Source: Arthrobotrys musiformis
Taxonomy: Eukaryota; Ascomycota; Orbiliomycetes; Orbiliales; Orbiliaceae
Length of the DNA: 64,000 nucleotides
Direction of reading: 5' to 3'
Assembly: GCA_036971715.1 (NCBI GenBank)
Contig: JAVHJL010000003.1
Span: forward strand, 3,224,001 to 3,288,000
Both the position numbers and the translations under genes were made by a program. Numbering within the stretch: the stretch's first letter is position 1; each line of letters starts with the position of its first letter. The notes beneath the pieces were generated by a model, which did no database searches, was not told the origin of the DNA, and was given only the letters and a program-made list of their open reading frames with translations. Below, one piece after another: positions 1 through 12,141 of the stretch.

Positions 1-1891
1 CAATCGAGGAGAGTTTGGCTTTAATTAAACGGATTTGGATAAGTAGGTATATATGATCATATGAATAATATATATAATATTCAAGAAAAAGGGTTACAAA
101 ATTTGAAAAGAGAAAAGAAAATGAATAATGAAGAAGTACTGGTTTTGGATGTATGTACAATTGTAACGTTAGCAGTATACCGTAGTATACGGTAACATTG
201 GAACGAGCACTTGGCAATCCGGGTCGCTGCTAAAGAGTCGCTTTCCGGACAGATTTTACCGTCACGTGCAGGTCAGACCAACGTGGGAGCTAGCGGTCTG
301 GACTTGTTTGGTACCACCCAAGCTTGTGGTAGCATGTGGCCAGCAGTGAGCGTTGGCAGTTGGAATGAATGTTGAAAGCCCAAAATTAAAAATCCTTTTT
401 AAAGGTGACTCAAATTAATATTTAAGGAAATGGAAGGGGTGCAACTAGTGCGATAAAAAAAAAAAAAAAAAAAAGTATAAAAAAAAAGGAAAGAGAAAAC
501 AGTACTGGTGGATTCAATAGTAGTAGAGCATTTGTGTGGGGCCGTACTAAATACTGGGCTTCGTTGACTAGGTTCCGTCGTCCAAAATTACTATGTAAAA
601 CATGAAAAACGGAACGAACCGAAGTTGTTCCCGCAGGGCCCGCAGCTGTGTTCGGGCTATGTATGTATACTGAGCTAGCTGGCTCATTGACGTTGGGTTG
701 AAGCGCTCGATCGACGAACCAAAAAAATTGAAAGAAATTGAAAAAAAATTGAAAATTGAAAAACTGAAAAAGAATTAAAACTTTCTGAGATATGATCCCA
801 AATAGCAATTTTTACTACATTACATTGTATCTTTTATCTTCCTCTAAATGTACTCGTTCGGCTAACATGGTTATTGAGTGACCCCCAGACTGGTTGATGA
901 TCTACCCGTCCGTGGAAGCCCAGCCTAGTTCCCAATTGCAATTGCCAAACTTAGTTGCATTGGGTGCCAAGTAAAGTACTTGCAAGCTTACAAACCGCCA
1001 CCCTTCGATTGGATTCGAGGCTACATGGGCTCGAGGCTATCGAGGCTACCCTTCGATCGCAATTTCGACCACGGGCATATATGCATATGATGGTGCGCCG
1101 TTGCATTGCGAATTCCAAGCCGAGACAAGCTAGGCATCGTAAATATTTAGATTCTAACGTTAGTTAGTGTTAGAACCCGACTCCTGGACTCATATAATTC
1201 TAACAATATTGCAATTGTACAATTGTATACTAGCGAGGTTTCGGGCTTGAGCTTGCAATTGAGCTCACAGAGCAATCAGGAACATGCAGCAAGGTTTCGG
1301 GCCGTATTTTGCATCTACCCGTCTTGCATGAATACAGTCTGAGGCATTCCAGCCAGCGCTAGAGTCGAATCAGATCGATTGCTATTGATCGAAACGAGGC
1401 TATCGACCTGATCAACTGAGTCCCTGGCCTGATAGTATACCGGCAGCCAAGCTCGGATTCATTTAATATTTGCGCACTAGAACTGCTGACCTGACGGGTG
1501 TTGACATCAATCAATCAATTGCAGGGCTAGTGCCCGCTGTTGGCAAAAATTTAAAAAGTGATATGGTACTGCTTCCATATGTCATGTTTGCTCCCGAGAT
1601 CCAAGGCGCTTATGTTCCGCTGAAGAGTGGGGCATCTTCAGACAGTGTACCATGAAGCCAGCCGCACGAACAACTCGGTCAATTAATCGTCCACGACTAC
1701 ATGGCCGGGCTGAACTTGATGCAATCAATCTCGAGATCTCATCTCGTTTCTCACACAACATTAATGCACTACTAGGCCCCTAGCTCTAGACGCAGATACC
1801 CTTTCCCTTTCATTTTGTATTTCCAACAGGATCCGCGGATAGCAGTTTTGCCTCGTATTCCTGGCCCTGAGGCGGGTATCAAAATTGCAAA
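1..1891. other. AT-rich intergenic flank, no gene seen
   Basis: This stretch is AT-rich with homopolymer A runs (around 457-490) and short open frames without family-like content. A motif related to CGAGGCTA recurs three times near 1016-1050, and TTTCGGGC-like words recur near 1235-1300, which may be remnants of decayed repeats. I see no RNA gene and no convincing coding exon. The last few hundred bases presumably contain the promoter of the oxygenase gene that starts at 1892. Confidence 0.5.
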
Positions 1892-4800
1892 ATGGCCAAC
1901 CACATGAATTCAACCCAACAACCCGCCCGCATGATTTTCAACCTTGAGATCCTGAACAATAGTCTTCAGGATCGGAGTCTAAATCGTATAGGTTATTTCA
2001 GAGACGTCCATGGGGACCCATTACTTCTGGAGGAGCGCTCACCGAAAGGGTCCTTGCTGAAAGACCTCGTTACAATATTTTCGAGCCCAAAGACATGGTT
2101 TTTGATTGGGAAGGGTGTAATTACTCTCGGTAGGGGGGTCGGGGTATGCTGAAACTTTCCATTCGTGTGGTCGCACGGCAAACAGATACAATGGATACTA
2201 GTACAGCAAGGCTTACGATTCTTCTTTTCCTTTTTCTTCGGCTTGTCACGGCCAGATGAAAGATCTAGCCAGCATCGTTGCATCCCTTGATGCGTACGGC
2301 CCCGTCAGAGCTGCCTTCTTGCAGGGCGGTGGGTTGATTGTCAAGAGAGGTCAAATCGAAGCAAAATGGAGCGCCATGCTCCACCCTCCCTTGAGTTATC
2401 TTGGGGATGCATTTCAGCACCGTACGATTGATGGGAGTTTCAATGTGAGTGCTCGTGCTCGTTTGGGATGAAAGGACGCATGGTACTACCCACGAGACCA
2501 GTGCTACCTGTTCACGCCCCTTCTGTCGTTCCACCGATGCTAACTCAACCTTTATCATACTGACAGAGTGTCTTGCACCCACACCTTGGACAAGCAGGCA
2601 CACCTTACGCAAAGACCGTGCCAGCCAAGGCAAGGCTACTTGGTGCACAGCCCGATCCTGGTGATATTTTCGACCGTACGTGAGCTCGAGTCGATCTAAT
2701 GCATGGATTCTTCGTTGTGTAAGGTTGTGGATGGAGATTCACCACTCACTTTTTCCCTTAGGTCTCATGGCCCGCGAGCTCGATGGCCCAAGAACCAGTG
2801 GTTCCGGTTTGTCGGTAATGCTAATATACCACGCTACGATTATTATACACGGTAATTAATTGGGTTCTATATCGATCGCAATGTTGTCTTCGACTCATAG
2901 TTCCGATCGATGTGTTAATGAAATGCCTAGATATATTCCGGACAAACGAGAAGGACAAAAATATCTCCGACACCTCTTCGTATCTTGATTTATCCCCCCT
3001 CTACGGGTATGATGACGAAACAAGTGCCAAAGTCCGCACTGGAAAATTTGGATTGCTCCATCCAGACACATTCGCAGAGAACAGGCTGCTGCGGCAGCCG
3101 CCCGGAGTATGCAGTAGGGCTCAAAAATTCCAAACGCACCTTGGCTGCCACCGAAAAGCCGTAACTAATAGAGCACGACTTCTTAGCTTACCTGGTGATG
3201 TACAATCGATACCATAACTATGTTGCCCGCCAAATCCTACGGATCAACGAAAATGGCCGTTTCTCAGTCCCCGAAAAGTATAGCAGCGAGGACCAAGCCT
3301 ACTCTCTCGAACAATACCAAGAATATTACTGGGAAATAAAGGACTTCGCCCTCCGTTACATTCAGAATAACACATTCGCCCAGAACCAACTGCAAGATAC
3401 GGTTGAATTTAAAAACGAGCTGTTTGCCGCTCGAAAGGCACGTACAGCGCTGTTGAAGAAAGAGGAGCACGATGAATACCTAGCCATGATCCAAGGAAAT
3501 CAAGGAGAGATCGAGAAATTCCAAGAGTGGAAGGAAAGCCAAGAGGACCCAGATAATGTCAATGTCCGACTCTATAGTGCGTTTGTGGACAAGTTCGTGG
3601 CAGAACACGACGCGGCTTGGAAAAAGCTCGACGATGACCTTTTTGGTACCGCAAGGCTGTGAGTACTTACATGCAATACAATATATGTTCCTTCCCCATA
3701 CCCGAACATTATAGCTGACGGTAAATCATTGTATAGCATTACATGCGGGCTCTATATCAACATTTCCATCCATGACTACCTTCGCGCTCTGATGGGCTTT
3801 CACCAGTGGAATACCACATTCACTCTCGATCCCCGTCTCGAAGTCGATAAGAAAGCTGGAAAGGAGGGCCTGGCGAGAGGGATCGGAAATCAAGTATCGG
3901 TAGAATTCAACCTTTTATACCGCTTTCATTGCGCGATCGGGAAAGATGACGAAGCCTGGATGAACAAACTAATCCGGAACACACACGGCAAAAAACTCAT
4001 TGCACTTAGCGAAGCCAAAGACTCTGAAGGGAATGTCATCAAAGACGTCGCAGACGTCGACAAATGGGACCCAAGAACCCTTACCAGCGACCAATTCAAC
4101 AGGGTGAACCCTCTGCTTGCGAAAGATGCCAGAAAGTATGCCGCAGCGAACCCTGAAAGCCTCAAACCGGAAAACCAAGTTTTTTTTGACCTGGATGTCA
4201 CCGAACTTACCAGAGACCCTATCACAAATCAATTTGATGATGAGAAATTAATCAACATCCTCGAGACCAAAATGGAAGAACCAATCTCCCAATTCGGTCC
4301 TCGTAATGTTCCCAGAGCGTTAAAGGCGATCGAAGTCGCGGGTATCCTCCAAGCTAGAAAATGGGAAATCGGAACACTCAACGACTTCCGCGAGTTTTTC
4401 GGCATGAAACGACACGAAACATTCGAGTCCATTAGTAAGGATCCGGATATTCAACAAGCCTTGCGAGATCTTTATGAAGATGTCGACAAAGTCGAGTTCT
4501 ACCCTGGTATTTTCTGTGAGGGTCGAGATGCTGAACACGCTAGAGACTGCGACCCCGGCCCCCAGATCAGCGATTCTACTCTATGGAGCGCGATATTCTC
4601 AGACGCCGTTACGCTCGTTCGATCCGATAGATTCTATACCGTGGACTGGAACACGAATTCCCTTACGACATGGGGAATGAACGAAGTGACCGCGGACGAC
4701 AATACCTTCAAGAGTTCTGTGTTCCATCGACTGATACAACGTGCGTTCCCTGACTGGTACGAAGCCGACAGCGTCCGATTTTTCCATCCTTTCTATACTA

Positions 4801-6810
4801 CTGCCGCGAATATGAAATATGCAAAGGAGCAAGGCTACGGTGCTGCATTTAGCCTTCCAGACTTTAATCCCGCAAAGGCAAAAGAGCTTGATGAGAACCT
4901 CCCCAGCGTCCTACAACAATCCACTCCGTCCAAACCGAACCCCGTATTCAAGTTGACCCATTCCCTCAGGCGAGAGGGCCTGCCGAAAAACGTTACAATA
5001 GTGGTCAAATCCCGCGAAGCTGCTGAAGAAATCATTCTTGACAAAGATGATCGATTCGTCAATCCGACCTGGATGGACGCTTATGCTGTTCCGAAAGTCA
5101 TAAGAGACGTTCTACAAAAGAACATTGACCGCAGCAAAAGGGCCAGTACGGACCTGAACATTGATATCATGGGATTGGAGAGAGACAAAATCGCGGACTA
5201 TTTTGAGAAGATGTCAATAAAAGTTATCAACACGAGAAGGCAACTATTCGAAAACGGTGTTGGAAAGAAAGACCCCGTATACCAGATTGACGCCGTAAGA
5301 GAGTATGTTTCCTGATTTATTTCAAAGTTATACATGACCAAGAACCCGGCGGACTAAAAAAAGGATACAGTTTCGCAATACCAGTCATCACGCACTATTT
5401 CGCAGACTTCCTCGGATTTAGCGATCTTATCATCGGAGAAGGCGGAAAGCAATACAGCACAAACGAAATTTACCATCACATCGTGAATGTACAGAACCAC
5501 CTCTCTTATAACACGGATGAGACCAAGAAATGGAAGCGGCGTGAAGCGTTCAAAAAGTCAGCTGAGTTCCTTGTAGGACTTGCGAGGAATGGGCACGTCA
5601 AAGCAGCAGCCGCCTGGTGGCCCCTTTGGAGGTCTAGTGACCCGCGGCCCGAAGCGTACATGAAGGAACTTGGTTATCAAGTCGCACAGAAACTCTTGAA
5701 GGATAAGGACATCGCCGGGAACCCTGATGAGGCCGCTGCCATAATGCTACTTATAGGACTGGATAGTATCTACAACGCCATTCTTACTGTAAGTGTTCCC
5801 CGGTATGAATATAGCAATCCCAATGGACCCCCAGGGACACTGAAACCTCAATCAAAACACAGTTTACTACATCCCTTGCCTTCTTCTTTGAGCAAAGTAA
5901 TCGTACATTCGACTGGCGCTTTATGGCAGATGAAGAACGCCGGTATCAGGATGATTTACATGCCAAAGTCGAAGACGATCACAAAAATCGTACCCATATG
6001 CCGGACAAACGTAAGAACCACTTACAGTGCCTCACAACCCGGGAAAAACGAAAAATCAGACATAGAGACGGTCTTATCTCATGGGAAGGGATCCAAAAAA
6101 TTGCATTCGATCCCGAAACTACAGAACATGACAAGGACCATGAGATCATGCATGCTGTTCTCGAGGCTCAACGGCTTAAGGTCAAGCTTCCTATCGAAAG
6201 ACAAGTCCTCTCCCAAACCCCATTTACCCTCAAAGGTAGCGAGTTCGAATTCCACACCGGGGACAAAGTCTTGATCGATATTGTGAGTGCGCTTCTTGAA
6301 AGATACATACAGTCGGAAAGTTCAAATACTAACCGCTCATTACGGCACTGTTAGCACACCGCGGAAGCCAATCGACATTCGTTCTGCGACGACCCCTTCT
6401 GCGTCGAAAAGCTTCACACGCACAGCCCCGTTACTAGCTATCTGTCCTACACCGGCGGATTTAGCGCTGACATCCTCTCTCTGTCCGCGAAACACATCCC
6501 TATCATCGGCCTTGCTGCCATGTTCAAAACACTTGGTCGAATGAAATACCTCCGTCAGGGCCATGACTCCCAAGGGAGATTGAAATCAGTCAACAATAAC
6601 CCTTCCTACGGGCATCTTGCAAATCGAATGGCCCCCAAGGCTTTCGGGGCAACAATGGGAAGACTCAAGGAAAGAGCACAAGAGGAGAAGAGCGGCGAGA
6701 GCTTTGATACAGCGCCCGAGAGTTACACTTATCTAACTCCGGAATGGGATGAGACGATGCCATTTCCAAACAGTATGTTCCCGTTATCCATATTAATATT
6801 AACCCTCTAG
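1892..6810 (+). CDS. ppo: Ppo-type fatty-acid dioxygenase / degenerate P450 fusion (linoleate dioxygenase family)
   Basis: Ten exons fit: 1892-2143, 2256-2444, 2567-2675, 2762-2851, 2931-3113, 3187-3658, 3737-5302, 5371-5788, 5863-6282, 6355-6810, giving about 1,384 aa. The family (PpoA, PpoC, linoleate diol synthase) joins an animal-heme-peroxidase-like dioxygenase to a C-terminal P450-like domain and makes oxylipins (psi factors) controlling sporulation. Dioxygenase landmarks are present: distal His in IIIHDIFRT (~His213), SSYLDLSPLYG, PPGV, and LLYRFH carrying the radical Tyr (~493) and proximal heme His (~496). In the P450 part the ExxR motif is intact (EAQR, ~1194-1197). The Cys-ligand loop reads YTGGFSADI, with Asp (~1272) where the heme-thiolate Cys should be, so isomerase activity is unlikely, as in PpoC-type 10R-DOX proteins. 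A charged insertion of about 110 residues lies in exon 6. The family is usually 1,000-1,150 aa. The first exon and the exact 3' end are the least certain parts. Confidence 0.9.
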
Positions 6811-7100
6811 ACCTGAATTTTCGGCCATCACCCGTTTACATGCGCACGCATATTATATTCATGCATACACCATGTTAAAACATGCATCGTCTTATTTCGA
6901 TTGAGCTCAACACTTAATTGATCAACACAACACAAAGTCGCAAGTGGTATTTTGGACAAGCACACTGTCTGGCCTCGAGACTAATTTTGAACCTGTGTCA
7001 ATCTTACCCCGTTTCGCGGTGATCTTAAATTTACCCATGCATATGCATCGTCCGATTGTTGATCCGTGTTACGCAATTCAAATACTAATACCAGTAAACA

Positions 7101-7439
7101 ATGGCTGATCATATAAATAATTCTGCAAATATAGCGATGAAAATACGCTTCAACGGCTACGGCGAAGGCGTTTGGATATACGGCGACAACTCAGACCAAA
7201 GCCACGGTATCCTCTCTCTCTGGGCGCCCCAAGGCCCCAGTCATACCGGGGGCAGCTGGGCTCCCTCTAAATGCACCTGCACAAGCGGGAATTGCCGGTG
7301 TGCTTTAGATATCAAGTCCCGAGTGGAAACTCTAGAGAAGGGACAAAAAGATTTGAATGCAGGGGTGGATGAGTTGAAGGAGGAGGATATCAGATTGCTG
7401 AAGAGTTTGGGGACTGTGCACTCCGGATGCGGTATGTAA
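7101..7439 (+). CDS. Small Cys-rich hypothetical protein with C-terminal coiled coil
   Basis: An uninterrupted ATG-to-stop frame of 112 aa lies 290 nt downstream of the oxygenase gene on the same strand. I do not recognise a family. The N-terminal half is aromatic- and Gly-rich (FNGYGEGVWIYG). The middle has a tight cysteine cluster (CTCTSGNCRC, about residues 63-72). The C-terminal 40 residues have a charged heptad-like pattern suggesting a short coiled coil. No signal peptide is apparent, so a secreted effector is not supported. The frame ends at GCGGTATGTAAG, which resembles a splice donor, so a further 3' exon is possible. The ordered composition (Cys cluster, then amphipathic helix) is why I keep it, but it may be spurious. 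Confidence 0.35.
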   Translation: MADHINNSANIAMKIRFNGYGEGVWIYGDNSDQSHGILSLWAPQGPSHTGGSWAPSKCTCTSGNCRCALDIKSRVETLEKGQKDLNAGVDELKEEDIRLLKSLGTVHSGCGM

Positions 7440-8230
7440 GGGTATGAATGTATAGGCAGGTTGATTGGGGGTCTACCGTGTAGACTTTTACGAGTATTTA
7501 AATAGTGTATACGGAATTGTTATGTTTGTGTTTGTCACACTTCTCCAAGGGTTGTGCGTGCTATCGGAAGTTTTGGGTATATACCGCGAGACCAGTATAT
7601 ACCGACGATTTCAAGCTGTTGTAAAGGGAATCACTTGCGTAACGACCCGAGTAGTCCATTTATTGGCAATAGTAACCCGGGGGTCTTAAGGGTGAGCGGG
7701 TGACTCAACTTTCATAAACTCCAAAATCTCAAAATTCGAAGCCAATCCAACCCTTGAGCTTCCAGACTGAACAGGGTCCTGTGGCCCGGATTCGTTATGA
7801 TACTAATGATCGGTTGAGTTGGAGTTTGCTGCTCCAGTGCTGCCAAACTCATATAAAGTGGCGCGTTGTTCATGTGTTATTTCGGTGTCTAAATTTGTGT
7901 AACATTTGTAGCACGTGATATCCCCTCACGTGATATCTGGATCGCTTTTCCTGTTGTAATTTTGTAGATGGGCTTTCGTGTAAAGTCAGTTCTTTCTCAT
8001 TGTATTATTCTCTGTATTTCTATACGTGCCGCCTGCTAGTTGGCAGCTCAGTTTTGGAACAGTTTCTGGGCTACAATTGCAACCTTCGGCTGTTCTGATA
8101 ACTTTTTTTTTTGCGCATCCTTTTCGCGAAAGCCCAAAAAAAAAAAAAACTCCCAGTCGGCGACAAAAGTTGCGACTTCAATTTCCTTCACCCTCTTCCA
8201 TCCTCACCAGAAAAAAACCACACACCAACC
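7440..8230. other. Intergenic region upstream of FYV7
   Basis: No coding exon was recognised. The region carries the presumed FYV7 promoter, including two direct copies of CACGTGATATC and a T/A-rich stretch just before the start codon (around 8103-8150). Confidence 0.5.
7912..7937 (+). promoter_or_regulatory. Tandem CACGTGATATC motif (E-box-like) upstream of FYV7
   Basis: Two perfect 11-nt copies of CACGTGATATC lie at 7912-7922 and 7927-7937, about 295-320 nt before the FYV7 ATG. The CACGTG core is the site for bHLH factors (Cbf1/Pho4 type). The exact extended repeat at 15-nt spacing suggests a functional paired site. Which factor binds is inference. Confidence 0.45.
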
Positions 8231-8929
8231 ATGCCAAAACGACCCTCCGCACAGCCAACCCCAGGCGAAGCCCCCAAACCAAAACGACCCCGCCAAACCG
8301 GCTTCACCGTCGGTCCCGCAAACCTTCCGGACGGCACCTTCCGTCGCAAAGCACAAAAGATAAAAAGGGGACTCATCCACCGCGCAAAACTACGGAAGGG
8401 ATTGGAGAAGATCAAACGGGACGAGGGGATTACTTCGTCGCGTAGAGCGGGAGATGATGATGATGACGACGAGGAGGAAGATGAAGCTGCCGTTAGGGCT
8501 AGGAGGAGGATGGAGATGGCCATGCGGGATGATGATGGGGTTTCCTCTGATGATGATCAGGGAGATGGTGCGGTTGATGTAAACGACGATTCGTCGGATG
8601 ACGATAAACCGCCGCCAAAGTCAACCGATGATAACGACGAAGAAGATCTGCATACACATCCCTCAAGGAAGCAACATACCCGTCGACCGCGACAATCACG
8701 GTATAAAAACGAAATATCAATCTCCAAAAAAGTCAGGGACGCGAAAGCCGAGCGGGAAAGGGTTGAAAAGGCAAAATTAGCGGCGATGGAGAAAAGAGAG
8801 ACGGATAGGAAGGCGAGGAATAAAGCCATGGGTGGAGGGAAAGGTGCGAAGACTGCGACAGGGCAGATGAAGCTGGGGAGGCAGAGTAAAGGGCTATTGG
8901 AGAAGGTGGAGAGGCTAGTGAAAGGATGA
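8231..8929 (+). CDS. FYV7: rRNA-processing protein, FYV7/TAP26 family
   Basis: Single exon, 232 aa, starting at ACCATGCC. An earlier in-frame extension exists, but the Kozak context and the Lys/Pro-rich start fit this ATG. The N-terminal third carries the family's basic block after FTVGPANLPDGT (FRRKAQKIKRGLIHRAKLRK, about residues 37-56). The middle has two acidic runs rich in Asp/Glu (about 75-140). The C-terminal third is a highly charged helix ending in a TGQMKLGRQSKGLLEKVERL segment that matches the TGQP..G..I..LL.KI tail of yeast Fyv7. Fyv7 is a nucleolar factor needed for 18S rRNA maturation in the small-subunit processome. Similarity is mainly in these short end blocks, so assignment rests on their order and spacing. 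The nearby BMS1 gene acts in the same process. Confidence 0.8.
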   Translation: MPKRPSAQPTPGEAPKPKRPRQTGFTVGPANLPDGTFRRKAQKIKRGLIHRAKLRKGLEKIKRDEGITSSRRAGDDDDDDEEEDEAAVRARRRMEMAMRDDDGVSSDDDQGDGAVDVNDDSSDDDKPPPKSTDDNDEEDLHTHPSRKQHTRRPRQSRYKNEISISKKVRDAKAERERVEKAKLAAMEKRETDRKARNKAMGGGKGAKTATGQMKLGRQSKGLLEKVERLVKG

Positions 8930-9664
8930 GATATCGATGGCCGGTAGACTGTAATGACCAGAAGATGAAAAGTTTGGTACTATGGGTGTTACATACGGTC
9001 CCGCAGGCGGGTCACACACAGCATCCCCGATGATTGGATGGATACAATCGGGCCGGTGCGGGCGGGTACCCAATACCGAGACTCGATGAGCAAAGGTGCG
9101 TTGGTATCACCGAGCCGGAGATACCCAAACCATCAAGATCAGAATGCATTGATGGGGTAGCGGTTAGGGACCCAATCGGAAGATATAAACATGCCCGCAA
9201 CATTGCAAACCAGCACCCCGGACATATCACACTGAATTCATGAAGCTTCAAAGTGATATGGATGAGAACAAACTTTGTATCGTGCTCTTTAGCGAACTAG
9301 CGACCACCACTTCATTTTTGTCACCTATTGCATCCAAGGAAATGCAGACAACTTATCTAACCAAGATGTATATATCTCTTCAAAACGCCAAAAGCTATGT
9401 AAAACATGAACCAAGGTCCACCACTCTCCGCACGGGTCCTCTACAAGTAATACAAGAAATGGACAAGTATAATCAAACCTACGCTGCAGGGCCGCAAAGG
9501 AAAAGAACGCCATGTACACATTCAAAGTGCAAACCTTGATCTCCATATATAAAATTATTAAAGCCCCTCCCCGCCTAACATCCGATTCCAACTCCCGTCA
9601 AAAGACAAAGAAAACAAATGCCAAGCCTCTTTCCTCCGCCCCTCCTCAAAACCCATAGCTACTT
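8930..9664. other. Convergent intergenic region between FYV7 and PEP7
   Basis: This is the 3' flank shared by FYV7 (+) and PEP7 (-). Only short low-quality frames are present on both strands, and I see no RNA gene. Confidence 0.5.
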
Positions 9665-12141
9665 TCACCACACCGGATTCCGCTTCTCAAAATCCTTGAT
9701 TTGACCCTCCACCTTCTCAATCTCCTTCTCCAGTTCCCCAAGACTCTGCGCTAACGCTCCGATTTCCTCGAACTTTCTATTCGCCTTCGCACTGGCAATC
9801 ATCTCCCCCACCAGGAACTTTTGCTCCTCCAACACCGCCAGCTGCTCTTTCAATAGTTTCTCCTCGGCATCAATTTCCGGATTACTGCTCACAACACTGC
9901 TGGCGTCATCCACAATACTTGCGGGTGACCCCAAGGCTCTGTGATGTCCATTACCAAGTTTGCTAGATTTGGTATGTTTCAGTATCTTCGGCAGGGCTTT
10001 CAGCGGGAACATGTGTGTTTGTAGGAATTCGACAGAGTACAAGTATATAGATCTTTGAAGCTGCTGCTGGGCTGGAGATTCCGTGGGTAGGTTGACGATA
10101 CGTTTTGCAGCAGTATCATATTGTGTAAAAGCGTCGAGTAAGCGCTTGCGTGTTTTTGACGCCTCGGAACGCTGCTGCGGGGTCGGGGGTTTCTTAGAAT
10201 CTCTGTTGTAAAAGAGAAAATTCGTTAACTATCAACGATCCAGAGAAGCCAATAATGCCGCTAACTTACTGCAAGGTCACTAATAATTTCTGGAATCGGG
10301 GGAGCATAGTAATGATTCCCTTTTCGAACTCCACCATGGTCTGCACAACTAAGTCAGCAACCAAAACTCAATTTAATTTAGAATGGCAGTAGACAACAAA
10401 CCTCGTAGCTCTTTTGATCCGGCGGTTTCCTCGCGACCTCCTCCATGAAATCCCTTTTGCTAAACAGCACCCCATTGCACTCTCTGCATATCCTAACATC
10501 CAATGCAACCTCGCCCATCTTCTCCGTCAACGTCTTCCCCCCGCCCACGTTCACGTTGACATTCAACCCCACCTCACTCGAACATCTAGTTCTCGTATCC
10601 CCGCAAACCACTTTCCCGCACAACCTGCAGTGATGTTTCCGCAGCGAAAAATTTGTGAAAGTCTGTTTACAAAACGGACAATTAGGAACCTTAGCATCAT
10701 CCTCCCAGCTCACAACGGTCTGTTCTAGCAGCTTCCGCTGATTCCGTAAACCATTGAGATTGACCGGCCAAAGTTTGGAAGCGGCGCTTTGTTGTTGGAT
10801 ATTTAGCGTTTCCGCAGCGGTGGGGTCGGTAAGGACTTGCGTCAACTTCGTTAACCGCTTATCCAGTCGAGAAGTCTCAAGATGCTGTTTGTCCACATTT
10901 TTTTGCCGAAGGGCTTTGAAATCCGAGGTATGGTCTCTGACGAAGCCTATGAGATCCTCATTATTATCATGCTAGCAGTATGTCTAGAGGTAAATTTTAC
11001 AAACCCTTGTGATCCAGATACCCTTCTCTCGACACATAGCAGCTCTCGCAGACTCTACACCAAGCACCCCTAACCGGCTCATGGAGCGCCGCTCTGGAAA
11101 GTTTGATTTGATACATCGTATGCTCTTCACAAAAGAGCTTGCCGCAATTTCTACCTTTGTGTAAAATGAAAGCTCAGCCCCTCGATTCCACAATAGAGCA
11201 TGCCCCCGGAAACCAAGATCATCCGGAAAACAAAAACCAGGAAGGGGTAAAGGGGTGATTATACCGACAGTTCACGATTCCATTGCTACTACCGAGTAGC
11301 TTCCCACAGGCCGGTTCCGTGCATAGATCCCTATGCCCCGGTTTCTGCCAATGCTGCCTTGTTACGAATTCCTCCGGGTCTCTTTCCTGCTTTACCACAG
11401 GAGGAGTAATGGTGGCAATACTCGTAGTAGAAGCATTGGAGGCAATACTGGGCGCCAGCGCTGGCGGTTGTATCGTTGGATGGAAATTATCGTTCGATTC
11501 GAAAACATCGAGACCCTTTAGCTTCTGATTGATCAGTGCTACGGGTTGGAATTGCTTTGCTTTTAATAGGTTCTTCTGGAACCATGATGATATATCGTCC
11601 TTTTCGACTTCCTCGACTTCTTTGTGTTCTTCGTCTAGGTGACGGTTGAGCTGTAGCAATGTGACCTATAGATTCCAACATAGTAAAGATATATCAGTAA
11701 CCACATCTCCTGGATACCGCAAATTCAAGCTAGGAGGTTGTAGCATACCATATCGTTCTTACAGATAGGACATATCATCCTGCCCATAGTCTCCGTCTCC
11801 TCGCCGTACCGTCCCATCCCGCCGGCACCAACAGGTAGTCCATTCCCGGAACCATTTCCAACGGGCGTGGAGTACCCACTAGCGGTAGCACTATCCTGCC
11901 GTCGATGTCCGCTACCGTGACCTCCGACACCAGAAATAATCCCGAACGAGCTCTGCGAAGCGTATGAAGCGGAACTTTCGGACGGGGAAACAGCTAATCC
12001 GGGACGATGGGCGAGAGCCGGTGAGAGTACCGTGCGATTCGGGATCGGTCGGCCTAATACGCGACCACCGGGTTTAGGACGGGCGGGAGATGGGGAGGTG
12101 GTGGTGGTAGACGAGGGGGTTCGGGGTGGAGGGTGGTTCAT
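9665..12141 (-). CDS. PEP7: FYVE-domain vesicle-tethering protein PEP7/VAC1 (rabenosyn-like)
   Basis: Six exons on the minus strand: 12141-11749, 11665-11265, 11150-11005, 10946-10402, 10340-10270, 10202-9665, giving 697 aa. Order of domains: a Ser/Pro/Gly-rich N-terminus; a C2H2 finger (Cys124, Cys127, His140, His145) whose coding is split by intron 1; a first FYVE-like zinc module (CTEPACGKLL...CRNCGKLFC); and a second FYVE with the PI3P-binding signature (LRKHHCRLCGKVVC). The C-terminal half is coiled coil ending in EKEIEKVEGQIKDFEK. This is the layout of fungal Vac1/Pep7, which bridges PI3P membranes, Rab5/Vps21 and Vps45 for Golgi-to-endosome and vacuolar protein sorting. All introns (58-114 nt) keep frame. 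It lies 471 nt downstream of BMS1 on the same strand, with no sign of co-transcription. Confidence 0.92.
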
